Below, piece after piece: positions 45,005 through 54,218 of a DNA stretch of 64,000 bases (the stretch's first letter is position 1; every line of letters begins with the position of its first letter). A program made the position numbers and the translations under genes. The notes under the pieces were generated by a model. That model was not told the DNA's origin, searched no databases, and was given only the letters and a program-made list of their open reading frames with translations. Source of the DNA: an uncultured cyanobacterium (GTDB lineage: Bacteria > Cyanobacteriota > Cyanobacteriia > PCC-6307 > Cyanobiaceae); contig CAIXBB010000019.1 of assembly GCA_903917565.1 (NCBI GenBank), forward strand, positions 1-64,000, given 5' to 3'.

Positions 45005-45388
45005 ATGGCTGCCGATCCTCTCGATTCCCTGCGTCTGGCCCTGATGCAGGACGTGCTGCCGGTGGGACTGGCGGTGGTGGAGCGGGCCCGCAAGGGGGGG
45101 CCGGCCGAGGTGATCGCCGCCTTCGACGGCAGCAGCGCCGATCCCCTCGGCCAGCTGCGCCAGGAGGGAGAACCCGCGGCCAGCCAGGTGCGGGAGAACC
45201 TCGATCGCTTCCAGCCCGGCCTGGGCAACCCCGTGATGAAGGTGGAGGTGCGCGACGTCGGCGCCGAGGAAGGGCCGCCCTCCTGGGACACCCCCCCGCC
45301 GCCCAGCTCTGCGGACCCGGCCGAACTGCTGGCGGCCCTGGGGCGCATCGAGGAGCGACTGGCCCTGCTCCAGAGCCGGCTCGCCTGA
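45005..45388 (+). CDS. conserved hypothetical protein upstream of PBP2
   Basis: 127 aa from ATG 45005. An alpha-helical N-terminus (LRLALMQDVLPVGLAVVERA) is followed by a mixed segment, a Pro-rich linker (PPSWDTPPPPSSADP) and a short coiled-coil end (LAALGRIEERLALLQSRLA). No recognised domain. Its stop overlaps the PBP2 ATG (ATGATG arrangement), which suggests translational coupling and possibly a functional link. Confidence 0.65.
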   Translation: MAADPLDSLRLALMQDVLPVGLAVVERARKGGPAEVIAAFDGSSADPLGQLRQEGEPAASQVRENLDRFQPGLGNPVMKVEVRDVGAEEGPPSWDTPPPPSSADPAELLAALGRIEERLALLQSRLA

Positions 45389-47169
45389 TGGTGCGCGCTG
45401 CCGGCGGCGGGGTCGGTTCCACCTCCACCCGGCACACCGGGACGGGGCACCAGGCGGCCCTCCTGCTCACCGTCATGCTGCTGATCCTGGCGGCCATCCT
45501 CGGCCGTCTGGCCTGGCTCCAGCTGCTGCATGGGGCCGAGAACCGGGCCATGGCCGATGAGAATCGGATCCGCCTGTTGCCGCGCAACCCGGTGCGGGGG
45601 CGCCTGCTGGATCGCAAGGGCCGGGTGCTGGCCACCAATCGCCTCACCTACAACCTCTACCTGCAGCCCCTCCAGCTCGACGAACGCCCCTGGCCCGAGT
45701 TGCGCGACCGCCTGGCCACCCTGCTGGGGCTCCCCGCCGACCGGCTCGAAGCCCGGCGCAAGAGCGGCGCCAACGCCGAGGGCTTCCGCATCCCCCTGGC
45801 CCTCTCGCTCACCCCGGTGCAGGTGCTGCGCTTCCGGGAGCAGGCCGGATCCCTGCAGGGGGCGGAGGTGTCCGAGGACGTGCTGCGTGCCTACCCCGAC
45901 GGCAGCCTGGGGGCCCATGTGATGGGCTACACCAGCAGCATCACCGAGGAGGAGTACGCCGCCCTCAAGGATCACGGTTACCGCATCAGCGACCGCATCG
46001 GCCGCAGCGGGCTGGAGAAGGTCTACGAAACCCACCTGCGCGGCGAGTGGGGCGGTCAGCAGCTGGAGGTCAATGCCCAGGGACAGGTGCAGCGCGTGCT
46101 GGGGGACAAGCCCGCCAAGGCGGGCAAGGATCTGCGCCTCACCCTCGATCTCGACCTGCAGCGGGCGGCGGAGAAGGCCCTCAATGGGGTGGGCAAGGGG
46201 GCGATCGTGGCCATGGACCCCCAGACCGGTGCGGTTCTCGCGATGGCCAGCCGGCCCAACTTCGATCCCAACATCTTCTCCGACGGCCCCACCACCGCCC
46301 AGTGGAACAGGCTCAACCGGCCGGAGGCACCGATGCTGAACCGGGCTTTCCAGGGCTTCCCACCGGCGAGCACCTTCAAGATCGTCACCACGATCGCCGG
46401 TATCGAGTCCGGCAAGTTCAGCGAGACGTCCACCTTGCCGACGATGGGCTCCTTCTGCTACTACGGCCAGTGCTACGCCGACCACGGCTCCTTCGGCAGC
46501 ATCGGGTTCCCCTTTGCCCTCGGGGTCAGCAGCAACAGCTTCTTCTACCAGGTGGGGCTGAAGGTCGGTCCGGATGAGCTGTTCAAGGCGGCCCGTCGCA
46601 TGGGCTACGGCAGCCGCACCGGCAGCGAGCTTTCCGCCGAGGAATCCCCTGGGCTGCTGGGCGATCCGGCCTGGAAGAAGGAGGTGCTGGGCGAACCCTG
46701 GACGCCGGTCGACACCATCACCTCTTCGATTGGCCAGGGTGCAGTGACCGTCACCCCGATCCAGATGGCCCGCCTCTATGCGGCAGTGGCCAACGGCGGG
46801 TGGCTGGTCACCCCCCACCTGGTGGAGCGCGATTACCCACGTAAGTGGCTGGGGCTCAAGCCGGCCACCCTCAGGGTTCTGCATGCCGGCCTGCGCCAGG
46901 CGGTCACCAGCGGCACGGCCACCATCCTCAACGACCCCAGCCTCCCGCCCGTGGCCGGCAAGACCGGCACCGCCGAGGACCCCCCCCGTCCCGACCACGC
47001 CTGGTTCGGTGGCTATGCCCCCGCCACGGACAAACCCACCCTGGTGATCGTCGCTTTCGGCGAAAACTCCGGCGGTTTCGGCGGAACGGTGGCGGCGCCG
47101 ATGGTGAAGGCCCTGATGACCGTCTGGTTCCGGGGGGTGAAGCCGCCGGCGGCGCTCAAGGGGGGCTGA
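45388..47169 (+). CDS. mrdA: penicillin-binding protein 2 (transpeptidase)
   Basis: 593 aa. Membrane-anchored by a helix at about residues 24-46, then the PBP dimerisation domain (NRIRLLPRNPVRGRLLDRKG) and the transpeptidase domain. Catalytic motifs: S328-T-F-K331, the SxN motif S381-S-N383, and K525-T-G. Class B PBP2 cross-links septum-independent (elongation) peptidoglycan, consistent with murB/murC in this window. Translationally coupled to the small upstream gene. Slightly shorter than the E. coli enzyme. Confidence 0.94.
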   Translation: MVRAAGGGVGSTSTRHTGTGHQAALLLTVMLLILAAILGRLAWLQLLHGAENRAMADENRIRLLPRNPVRGRLLDRKGRVLATNRLTYNLYLQPLQLDERPWPELRDRLATLLGLPADRLEARRKSGANAEGFRIPLALSLTPVQVLRFREQAGSLQGAEVSEDVLRAYPDGSLGAHVMGYTSSITEEEYAALKDHGYRISDRIGRSGLEKVYETHLRGEWGGQQLEVNAQGQVQRVLGDKPAKAGKDLRLTLDLDLQRAAEKALNGVGKGAIVAMDPQTGAVLAMASRPNFDPNIFSDGPTTAQWNRLNRPEAPMLNRAFQGFPPASTFKIVTTIAGIESGKFSETSTLPTMGSFCYYGQCYADHGSFGSIGFPFALGVSSNSFFYQVGLKVGPDELFKAARRMGYGSRTGSELSAEESPGLLGDPAWKKEVLGEPWTPVDTITSSIGQGAVTVTPIQMARLYAAVANGGWLVTPHLVERDYPRKWLGLKPATLRVLHAGLRQAVTSGTATILNDPSLPPVAGKTGTAEDPPRPDHAWFGGYAPATDKPTLVIVAFGENSGGFGGTVAAPMVKALMTVWFRGVKPPAALKGG

Positions 47170-47187
47170 GCAACCTCGGGCGCACCC

Positions 47188-48324
47188 TCAGGCGACCTGC
47201 CGCAGTCGGCCCCGGTTGAGCACCTGGCGGTAGTAGCCCTGAAGCTGGGCAGTCGCGCTGGGCCAGCCCCAGCGTTCAGCCTCCTCGCGGGCGGCCTGGC
47301 GCAGCTGGCGGCGGGCCGCCGGATCCCCGAGCAGCCGTTTGACGGCCGTGGGCAGGCTGGTGGGCTTGTCGGGGTCATACAGGCAGCCGTTGACGCCGTC
47401 ATTGACGATGTCTGGGATGCCTCCCCGATTGGCCCCCACCACAGGACAACCGGCGGCCATGGCCTCAAGGAGCACCAGGCCGAGGGTTTCGGTGCTCGAC
47501 GGGAACAGGAAGGCATCGCCGCTGGCGTAGGCGGAGGCCAGCTCCTCCCCGGCCAGGTAGCCCACGAAGGTGGTGGCGGTGCCTTCGAAATGACGTTCCA
47601 GCTGCTGGCGGTGGGGACCGTCCCCCACCAGGGCCAGGCGGGTCTGGGGCATCGCTTCGAGCACCGGTCGGATCCTGTCGATCTGCTTTTCCGCCGAGAG
47701 CCGGCCGATGTAAAGGAGCAGATGTCCGGTGTCGTCGTGACCACCGTGGAGTCGCTGGCGCATGGCGGCGGAGGCCAGTTCGGGACGGAACAGGTCGGTG
47801 TCGACGCCGCGCTGCCACAGGGCCGTGTGCTGGATGCCCCTGGAGGCCAGTTCCTCCACCATGGCGGTGGAGGTGCAGAGATTGAGCTGGGCCTGGTTGT
47901 GGGCCGCCTTGAGCAGTTCCCACAGCAGGGGCTCCAGCATCCCCATGCCGTAGTGCTCCAGGTACTTGGGCAGATGGGTGTGGTAGCTGGCCACCAGCGG
48001 CAGACCGCGGCTGCGGGCCAACCAGATGCCCCCCAGGCCAAGCACCGCCGGATTGACCACGTGAACCAGATCGGGGCTGAAGCGATCGAGGGCCTCGGAG
48101 ACCGCCGGCCGCGGCAGGGCCAGCTTCAGTTCGGGGTAGAGGGGAAGCGGCATCGCCGGTACCCCCACCACCCGGGCCCCCATGTAGGCCTCCGGAGCCC
48201 CTTCGGGACAGAAGATCAGCACCTCATCGCCGGCCGCAACAAGTTGCTGCACCGTCTTGGTGAGCCGCGTGACGATGCCATCGACCTTCGGCAGGAAGGT
48301 TTCGGTGAAAAAGGCGATCTTCAC
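47188..48324 (-). CDS. sqdX: sulfoquinovosyltransferase SqdX
   Basis: 378 aa. A GT4 glycosyltransferase that moves sulfoquinovose from UDP-sulfoquinovose to diacylglycerol, the last step in sulfolipid (SQDG) synthesis at the thylakoid membrane. KIAFFTETFLPKVDGIVTRL, SYHTHLPKYLEHYG, GRLSAEKQIDRI and the C-terminal E-x7-E signature SSTETLGLVLLEAMAAG are visible. It follows sqdB by 11 bp on the minus strand; the sqdB-sqdX order makes one operon. The convergent PBP2 gene ends 18 bp away. Confidence 0.95.
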   Translation of the reverse strand: MKIAFFTETFLPKVDGIVTRLTKTVQQLVAAGDEVLIFCPEGAPEAYMGARVVGVPAMPLPLYPELKLALPRPAVSEALDRFSPDLVHVVNPAVLGLGGIWLARSRGLPLVASYHTHLPKYLEHYGMGMLEPLLWELLKAAHNQAQLNLCTSTAMVEELASRGIQHTALWQRGVDTDLFRPELASAAMRQRLHGGHDDTGHLLLYIGRLSAEKQIDRIRPVLEAMPQTRLALVGDGPHRQQLERHFEGTATTFVGYLAGEELASAYASGDAFLFPSSTETLGLVLLEAMAAGCPVVGANRGGIPDIVNDGVNGCLYDPDKPTSLPTAVKRLLGDPAARRQLRQAAREEAERWGWPSATAQLQGYYRQVLNRGRLRQVA

Positions 48325-48335
48325 AGGGGGGAGAT

Positions 48336-49532
48336 TCAGGCGAAGGCCTTGATCGCTTCAGCCTGGCGCTGGGTCCAGGCCGAGAGGCAGGGAATCTTGG
48401 AGCGGTCGCACCGGTCGGCCCAGCGGCGGGCCACGTCCACCACCTCCGCCAGGAGGCCGTCATCGAGGGTGGTGGGCTTGAGGCCCAGTTCGATGAAGCA
48501 ACGGTTGTCGACGATCAGATCGTTCTCGATCGCCTCCTTGCGGGGGTTGGGCAGGTAGTTGATCTCGGCGTCAGTGAGGGCCGCCACCTTGCGGGCCAGT
48601 TCGCCGACCTGGTGGCTCTCGGTCATCTGGTTGAAGATCTTCACTTTGTCACCGGGCGCTGGGGGGTTCTCCAGGGCCAACTGGACGCAGCGCACCGAAT
48701 CCCGGATGTGGATGAAGGCCCGCGTCTGGCCGCCGGTGCCGTGCACGGTGAGGGGGTAGCCGATCGCCGCCTGCATCAGGAAGCGGTTCAGGACGGTGCC
48801 GTAGTCGCCGTCGTAGTCGAAGCGGTTGGTGAGCCGCGGATCCCGCTGGGTGAGTTCGGTGTTGGTGCCCCAGACGATGCCCTGATGCAGATCGGTGACC
48901 CGGATCGCGTCGTTCTTGTTGTAGTAGAAGAACAGCAGCTGGTCCAGCGTCTTGGTCATGTGATAGACGCTTCCCGGATCCGTGGGATGCAGGATCTTCT
49001 CGGTGAAGCAGGTGCCGTCGGGCTGGGGCACCTCCACCGTGAGGTAGCCCTCGGGGATCGTGGCGCCGCGGTGGGATCCGTAGCCGTAGACCCCCATGGT
49101 GCCGAGGTGCACGATGTGGACGTCAAGGCCGCTGTCGACGATGGCCGCCAGCAGGTTGTGGGTGCCGTTGACGTTGTTGTCGACCGTGTAGCGCTTGGTG
49201 GCGCTGCTCTTCATCGAGTAGGGGGCAGCCCGCTGCTCGGCGAAGTGGACGATGGCCGATGGGCGCTCGCTGCGCAGCAGTTCCAGCAGCCGGTCGAACT
49301 CCCGGGCGATGTCGAGGTGCACGAATCTGATCGTGCGACCGCCCACCTGATCCCAGGCCCGCAGGCGGTCCTGGATGGTGGCGATCGGCGTGAGCGACTC
49401 GACGCCGAGGTCGATGTCGATCTTGCGTCGACTCAGGTTGTCGACGACGACGACGTCGTGTCCGGCTTCCGCCAGGTTCACGGCACAGGGCCAACCACAG
49501 AAGCCGTCGCCGCCGAGAACGAGAACCTTCAC
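48336..49532 (-). CDS. sqdB: UDP-sulfoquinovose synthase
   Basis: 398 aa from GTG 49532. An extended SDR that combines UDP-glucose with sulfite. VLVLGGDGFCGWPCAVNLAE is the Rossmann motif; TMGVYGYG, TVDNNVNGTHNLLAAI and the YHMTKTLDQ segment with catalytic Tyr and Lys are in place, as are SqdB-specific DNLSRR and TPIATIQDRL. Upstream on the minus strand a TAGCTT (49573-49568) may be the -10 element. Confidence 0.97.
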   Translation of the reverse strand: MKVLVLGGDGFCGWPCAVNLAEAGHDVVVVDNLSRRKIDIDLGVESLTPIATIQDRLRAWDQVGGRTIRFVHLDIAREFDRLLELLRSERPSAIVHFAEQRAAPYSMKSSATKRYTVDNNVNGTHNLLAAIVDSGLDVHIVHLGTMGVYGYGSHRGATIPEGYLTVEVPQPDGTCFTEKILHPTDPGSVYHMTKTLDQLLFFYYNKNDAIRVTDLHQGIVWGTNTELTQRDPRLTNRFDYDGDYGTVLNRFLMQAAIGYPLTVHGTGGQTRAFIHIRDSVRCVQLALENPPAPGDKVKIFNQMTESHQVGELARKVAALTDAEINYLPNPRKEAIENDLIVDNRCFIELGLKPTTLDDGLLAEVVDVARRWADRCDRSKIPCLSAWTQRQAEAIKAFA

Positions 49533-49567
49533 CCCAGACTCCTGAACGAGCAGTTGCTCAGATGGGC

Positions 49568-49573
49568 AAGCTA
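49568..49573 (-). promoter_or_regulatory. putative -10 element of sqdB
   Basis: TAGCTT on the minus strand, about 35 bp before the sqdB GTG. No matching -35 hexamer is obvious. Confidence 0.25.
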
Positions 49574-49600
49574 CTACAGGCCTCAGATGGCCCTCCGGTG

Positions 49601-49765
49601 TCAGCTGATGCCGGCCGCCACCGCCACCATCACGGCCACGAGCACGAGGCCGCCGATCAGCAGTATCCGGTTGGCACCGCTGGTCTCGCCCTTCTCCTGG
49701 AGCACCATGCGGGGCTCCTTGGCGAAGGCGTTGAGCTTGCCGCCGTCTTCTTCGGTGACCTGCAT
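49601..49765 (-). CDS. psb34: Psb34-like (ssl1498-family) photosystem II assembly protein
   Basis: 54 aa from ATG 49765. The start MQVTEEDGGKLNAFAKEPRM matches the cyanobacterial ssl1498/Psb34 family (T/E-D-E-G-G-x-L-N-x-F-A-x-E-P), followed by one membrane helix (ILLIGGLVLVAVMVAVAAG). Psb34 binds photosystem II intermediates and competes with high-light-inducible proteins in related cyanobacteria. An ATG at 49789 would add 8 residues; the family start favours 49765. Between sqdB and thiG, both on the minus strand. Confidence 0.85.
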   Translation of the reverse strand: MQVTEEDGGKLNAFAKEPRMVLQEKGETSGANRILLIGGLVLVAVMVAVAAGIS

Positions 49766-49823
49766 GGCTGGAGGATCGGTTTGCGGCAAACCCTATGGAG
49801 GGCTGCCTGGATCGCTCCGATCG

Positions 49824-50645
49824 TCAATGGTTCGTCACACGCCCTTCCAGCGGCGAACTGGCCCTGGCTTCGGCCCGCTGCGGCAGCCGACCCGCCAGCA
49901 GGGCGGTGCGACCGGCTTCGGTGGCGAGGGCCATCGCCCTCGCCATCGCCGCTGGATCCCCAGCCAGGGCAATGGCGCTGTTGATCAGCAGGGCGTCGGC
50001 GCCCATCTCCATCGCCTGGGCGGCTTCACTGGGCACCCCGAGGCCCGCATCCACCACCACCGGGATGCCGGAACTCTCGATGATCAGGGCGATGTTGGCG
50101 GCGTTGCGGAGGCCCTGGCCCGATCCGATCGGCGATCCCAGCGGCATCACCGTGGCGCAGCCAGCCTCCTCCAGCCGCTTGGCCAGCAGGGGATCGGCAT
50201 TGATGTAGGGCAGCACGGCGAAGCCCTCCTTCACCAGCTGCTCGGCGGCCTCGAGCGTACCGAAGGGATCGGGGAGCAGGTGGCGGGAATCGGGGATCAC
50301 CTCCAGCTTCACGAAGTTGTTGTCTTCCTGGCCCGCCAGGCGCGCCAGCTCCCGGCCCAGTCGGGCCACCCGAACCGCTTCCTCGGCGGTGGCGCAGCCT
50401 GCCGTGTTGGGCAGCATCCAGATCCGGCTCCAGTCGATCGCCTCCATCAGGCCGCCGTGGCCTGGGGCACCGCTCTGGACGCGCCTGACCGCCACCGTGA
50501 CGATCTCGCAGCCGCTGGCCTCCAGGCTGGCCTGCATGGCCTCCAGGCTCGGGTACTTGCCGGTGCCTGTCATCAGACGGCTGCGGAAACGGCGGCCAGC
50601 GATCACCAGATCGTCGTGGGAGGTGGTGGTAGCGATGGCGGTCAA
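49824..50645 (-). CDS. thiG: thiazole synthase
   Basis: 273 aa from TTG 50645. ThiG builds the thiazole ring of thiamine from DXP, glycine-imine and ThiS thiocarboxylate. [17 protein letters not shown] and the conserved TVAVRRVQ, the Lys in FVKLEVIPD (which forms the Schiff base with DXP), and [20 protein letters not shown] are typical. The longer in-frame start at 50708 reaches into the promoter of the divergent gene and was not used. With thiL in this window, thiamine synthesis is represented twice. Confidence 0.95.
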   Translation of the reverse strand: MTAIATTTSHDDLVIAGRRFRSRLMTGTGKYPSLEAMQASLEASGCEIVTVAVRRVQSGAPGHGGLMEAIDWSRIWMLPNTAGCATAEEAVRVARLGRELARLAGQEDNNFVKLEVIPDSRHLLPDPFGTLEAAEQLVKEGFAVLPYINADPLLAKRLEEAGCATVMPLGSPIGSGQGLRNAANIALIIESSGIPVVVDAGLGVPSEAAQAMEMGADALLINSAIALAGDPAAMARAMALATEAGRTALLAGRLPQRAEARASSPLEGRVTNH

Positions 50646-50680
50646 GGTCGGAGGCCTGCGGCGGACGGGCACATCCCGAT

Positions 50681-50686
50681 TAGTCT
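50681..50686 (+). promoter_or_regulatory. putative -10 element of the gene at 50712
   Basis: TAGTCT, 25 bp upstream of the ATG at 50712. No clear -35. Confidence 0.25.
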
Positions 50687-50711
50687 GCCTTCTGCCTACG
50701 AGACCCACGCC

Positions 50712-51281
50712 ATGCCGGTGCCTCTGGCCGCCCTGCCCCTGCTGCTCGCCGTCAGCCCGGTGCTTGCCGCGAGCCCTTCGCCGGCCAATGGGTTCGTGCC
50801 CTTCACCGCTCCCGAGATCAAGGCGACCGTCGAGGATGGCGGCGCCAACGGCGAGGTCGAGACCTTCGACCCGATCGCCCGGGCCCGGATGATCGCCGAG
50901 CAGATGCCCCGTCGCTGGAGCGGCCGTTACCAGTCCTTCAGCGGCGGTCCGACCGTGCCTGTCCAGCTGCGCATCGATGGGGTCACACCGATGGGTCAGA
51001 TGGTCGATCTGCGCGGTTCGATGGCTATCGGCGGGGTTGAGTCACCGGTGCAGGGCAACCTCAATGCCAAGTCGGACCAGCTCGACCTGCTCCTGCTGGG
51101 TGACCCCCTCGGCGGCGCCCTGGAGCCCGGTGGCGCCTTTCAGAGCGTGCAGGGCCTCTCCCTGAGCGGCTGGCGGGCGCCCCGCCTCACCACCCCCGGG
51201 GGGCGGCTGCAGTTGATTCCTGAGGCGACCGCCGCCGCCGCCCCTGCGGCTGGGCAGCCACCGGTGCGTGGTCTCTGGTGA
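50712..51281 (+). CDS. exported protein of unknown function
   Basis: 189 aa from ATG 50712. Residues 1-20 ([18 protein letters not shown]) form a signal peptide. The mature part is rich in beta-strand-like segments ([56 protein letters not shown]) that recall a small beta-barrel. I do not know the family; it looks conserved in this group. Divergent from thiG. Confidence 0.65.
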   Translation: MPVPLAALPLLLAVSPVLAASPSPANGFVPFTAPEIKATVEDGGANGEVETFDPIARARMIAEQMPRRWSGRYQSFSGGPTVPVQLRIDGVTPMGQMVDLRGSMAIGGVESPVQGNLNAKSDQLDLLLLGDPLGGALEPGGAFQSVQGLSLSGWRAPRLTTPGGRLQLIPEATAAAAPAAGQPPVRGLW

Positions 51282-51318
51282 GAGCCAGGTCACCGCTGAC
51301 GACCCTGCCAGGCGAACG

Positions 51319-51882
51319 TCAGGACCCCTTGCCGTTGCCGTTGGTCACCTTGCCACTGCGCCGTTCCAGGATGGTGAGCCGTTTGCGGGCCGTCTTGTTG
51401 GTGGCCTCCAGCTGCAGAACCCGCTCGTAGAGGGTTCTTGCTTCGTCCGGTTTGGACTGTTTCTCCAGGGCGAAGGCCAGGTTGTTGATCGCCACCGGGT
51501 AATCGGCCTTGGCCCGCAGCGCAGCCCGGTAGTGACGCACGGCGGCGGGGTAGTTGTTCTGGGCCGCCAGGGTGAAGCCGAGGGCGTTCTCCATCAGGGC
51601 CCGCGCCTCGGCGGGGACGTTCTCGGCGTCGGCCAGTTTCAGGGCCTGCTTGAGATTGGCCTGCGCTTCGACGTAGAGACGCTTGCGCAGCTGGACCGAT
51701 GCCAGCTCGTAAAGGGTGGAGACATCCCGGGACGCGCCGCTGGCCTTGTCGTTGCCGCCAAGCCTGGCCATGGCGAGTTCATCGCGCCGCACCCGCAGGA
51801 TCTGGCGCGCGACCACGACGGCCGCCACGCCCAGCAGGGCGATCAGGCCAAGCAGGTAGGCCTGGGGCAGCAGGTCGTTCAT
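51319..51882 (-). CDS. Ycf37-like TPR protein
   Basis: 187 aa from ATG 51882. One N-terminal membrane helix (PQAYLLGLIALLGVAAVVVA) followed by three TPR units (about 60-165; AALRAKADYPVAINNLAFAL). Length, single helix and TPR placement fit Ycf37, a photosystem I assembly factor in cyanobacteria and algae. The name is by architecture and resemblance. Longer in-frame sequence to 52026 overlaps rplT and was rejected. Confidence 0.7.
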   Translation of the reverse strand: MNDLLPQAYLLGLIALLGVAAVVVARQILRVRRDELAMARLGGNDKASGASRDVSTLYELASVQLRKRLYVEAQANLKQALKLADAENVPAEARALMENALGFTLAAQNNYPAAVRHYRAALRAKADYPVAINNLAFALEKQSKPDEARTLYERVLQLEATNKTARKRLTILERRSGKVTNGNGKGS

Positions 51883-51919
51883 CGGGGCCGGCCGGACGGT
51901 CGGAGCTGGGAGGACGGCG

Positions 51920-52267
51920 TCAGTGGCCTGCCGCGGTGGCGACGGCGGAGAAGCTGGAGGGATCAGCGACTGCCAGCTGGGCCAGCATCTTGCGGTTGAG
52001 GCGCACGTCGGCCCGCTTGAGGCCACCGATCAGCTTGCTGTAGCTGAGGCCGTTCATGCGGGCGGCGGCGTTGATCCTGGCGATCCAGAGCCGGCGGAAA
52101 TCACGCTTGCGGCGGCGACGATCGCGATAGGCGTTGCAAAGGGCCTTCATGACCCGCTGGTTGGCCGTGCGGAACAGGCTGCCGTTGCTCCCCTGGAAGC
52201 CGCGGGCAAGACGAAGAATTTTGTTGCGGCGTTTGCGGGCGACGTTGCCCCTCTTGACGCGGGCCAT
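51920..52267 (-). CDS. rplT: 50S ribosomal protein L20
   Basis: 115 aa. [20 protein letters not shown] is the canonical L20 start; the long basic helices ([38 protein letters not shown]) follow. L20 initiates 50S assembly. It follows rpmI by 62 bp on the minus strand, the usual rpmI-rplT order; infC is not in the window. Confidence 0.98.
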   Translation of the reverse strand: MARVKRGNVARKRRNKILRLARGFQGSNGSLFRTANQRVMKALCNAYRDRRRRKRDFRRLWIARINAAARMNGLSYSKLIGGLKRADVRLNRKMLAQLAVADPSSFSAVATAAGH

Positions 52268-52329
52268 GGAAGGTGATCTCTGGGTGGAAAAACAGGAAGG
52301 CGGAAACTCCGGAGGGAGCTTGACCGGAC

Positions 52330-52530
52330 TCAGCCGGCGTAGGGCAGCATCCGGGCCACGTTGTCGTGGTCGCGCTCGTCAACCACCGCCATCGTCCCCA
52401 GATAGCGCTTGCGCTTGGGGCTCTTGTGGTCGAGCAGGTGGTTGAGGAAGGCGCGCCGGCGCATGAATTTGCCGGTGCCGGTGGCCTTGAACCGCTTCGC
52501 GGCCGCTTTGCGGGTCTTGAGCTTCGGCAT
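52330..52530 (-). CDS. rpmI: 50S ribosomal protein L35
   Basis: 66 aa from ATG 52530. [20 protein letters not shown] is the standard L35 start and the rest ([20 protein letters not shown]) matches cyanobacterial L35. First gene of rpmI-rplT; a TAGTGT box on the minus strand (52562-52557) is a possible -10. Confidence 0.98.
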   Translation of the reverse strand: MPKLKTRKAAAKRFKATGTGKFMRRRAFLNHLLDHKSPKRKRYLGTMAVVDERDHDNVARMLPYAG

Positions 52531-52556
52531 CTCGGTAGGCGCAGGCACAAACAAGC

Positions 52557-52562
52557 ACACTA
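52557..52562 (-). promoter_or_regulatory. putative -10 element of rpmI
   Basis: TAGTGT on the minus strand, 27 bp before the rpmI ATG, in the 70-bp gap with the divergent gene at 52601. Confidence 0.35.
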
Positions 52563-52600
52563 CGACGCGGGTGCACCCCCCTCCAACCCCTGCCCTGTCG

Positions 52601-54205
52601 ATGTCGCTGCGTCCCCGTGTTCTGCCCAGGCTGCTGCTGGCGATGGCGATCCTGTTCCCGGCCGGCTGCCGCGCCGACCAGGGGCCGCTCGCCCCACCGC
52701 CGCCACCCGCCCCAGGCGCCCCCACTCCCCGCGCTCCGGCCCCCGAGCCAGCCACCCTGATGCACTGGCCGGTGGGCCGGCCGGCGGCGTTGACCGCAGC
52801 GAACCCGGTGTTGTGGGTGGCCCTGGCGGCAAGGATGGGTCCGGCGCCGGCGGAGGCGCCGACGGCCCAGCCCCTGCGGCTGCGCAGCGCCAGCGGCTTG
52901 CTCACCTTGATCGATGCCAACGGCCAGCGCTTCCAGGCCCCCGAGCTGGTGCTGCATTGGCGCCGCGAGATTCTGCCCAGGCCCACGACGCTGCGGCGCC
53001 GCGTGCTGGGGCCGTTCGCCAGTTTCGAGAGCGCCGAGCAGGCCGCCGGGCTCTGGCGTGCCGTGGGGGTGGAGGCCGCGATCGCCAGGCCCCGCGACTG
53101 GGAGGTGTGGGCTCCGGCCGGGGCGCCCGATCCCGCCTCCCTTCCGGACGGTGTGCGGCTGACGGGCTTCGAGCAAACCGTCGCTGAGCGGGTCGGGCTG
53201 GAGTTGCGCCGGGCCCAGGGGGCGGTGCCCCTGGCCTCTCCGATCCGGATCGAGGCCCCCGGAGCCCTGCTCTGGAAGCAGGGGGCCTACGCCGGCCCCT
53301 TCCAGCTGCTGGCCGATGCGCACGGGGGGTGGAGCCTGGTGGAGCAGGTGCCCCTGGAGCGCTACCTGGAGGGCGTGGTTCCCCACGAGATCGGTGCCGG
53401 GGTGCCGGCCGCGGCCCTCGAGGCCCAGGCCGTGCTGGCCCGCACCTGGGCGGTGCGCAACCAGCACCGTTTCGTGGTGGATGGCTACCACCTCTGCGCC
53501 GATACCCAGTGCCAGGTGTACAGCGATCCGCGCCAGGCCGGTGCCGCCGTGCGCCAGGCCATCGCCGCCACCCGGCTGGCCGTGCTGATGGCCGCTGATG
53601 GCCCCATCCACGCCGTCTACCACGCCAGCAACGGAGGCATCAGTGCCGCCTACACGGAGGCCTGGAGCGGCGCGTCGGTGCCCTATCTGAACCCCTTTCC
53701 CGACGGGCCCGCCCCCTTCCAGACCCGGTTCCCCGTGCCCCTGGCCGCCGCTGCCCTGCGGACGCTGCTGCGGGACGGCCAGGCGGCCTGGGGGGCCGAC
53801 CATCCCGCCTTCCGCTGGCAGCGGCAGCTCACGGCCGCCCAGATCGCCGCCGCCCTGGGGCCTGAGCGGGGGGTGGGGCGGCCCACGGCCCTGAAGGTGC
53901 TGGCCCGCGGCCCCAGCGGCCGGGTGCTGGCCCTTGAGGTGCAGGGAAGCGAAGGCCGCACCGTGTTGCGGCTGGATGCCATCCGTCGCACCCTGCGCAG
54001 CCTGCCCAGCACCCTGTTCACCCTGCAGGCTGCGGGGCCGGGAGTGTGGCAGCTGGTCGGCGGGGGCTTCGGCCATGGGGCCGGTCTCTCCCAGGCGGGT
54101 GCGATCGATCTGGCCGGCCGCGGCTGGAGCACGCGACGGATCCTGGCGCACTATTACCCCGGCACCACGTTGCAACCCCTCGGTGCCGGCGGCGATTCCC
54201 CTTAG
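52601..54205 (+). CDS. SpoIID/LytB-domain protein
   Basis: 534 aa from ATG 52601. A lipobox-like signal ([15 protein letters not shown]) leads to a Pro-rich stretch. The SpoIID domain (about 245-470) shows [35 protein letters not shown] and [18 protein letters not shown] with the conserved Glu. The end has [20 protein letters not shown], the HG-x-G-x-SQ motif. SpoIID enzymes are lytic transglycosylases that cut denuded glycan strands; here probably a wall-remodelling factor. Starts 70 bp from the divergent rpmI. Confidence 0.88.
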   Translation: MSLRPRVLPRLLLAMAILFPAGCRADQGPLAPPPPPAPGAPTPRAPAPEPATLMHWPVGRPAALTAANPVLWVALAARMGPAPAEAPTAQPLRLRSASGLLTLIDANGQRFQAPELVLHWRREILPRPTTLRRRVLGPFASFESAEQAAGLWRAVGVEAAIARPRDWEVWAPAGAPDPASLPDGVRLTGFEQTVAERVGLELRRAQGAVPLASPIRIEAPGALLWKQGAYAGPFQLLADAHGGWSLVEQVPLERYLEGVVPHEIGAGVPAAALEAQAVLARTWAVRNQHRFVVDGYHLCADTQCQVYSDPRQAGAAVRQAIAATRLAVLMAADGPIHAVYHASNGGISAAYTEAWSGASVPYLNPFPDGPAPFQTRFPVPLAAAALRTLLRDGQAAWGADHPAFRWQRQLTAAQIAAALGPERGVGRPTALKVLARGPSGRVLALEVQGSEGRTVLRLDAIRRTLRSLPSTLFTLQAAGPGVWQLVGGGFGHGAGLSQAGAIDLAGRGWSTRRILAHYYPGTTLQPLGAGGDSP

Positions 54206-54218
54206 AGTCAGGGCCTGG

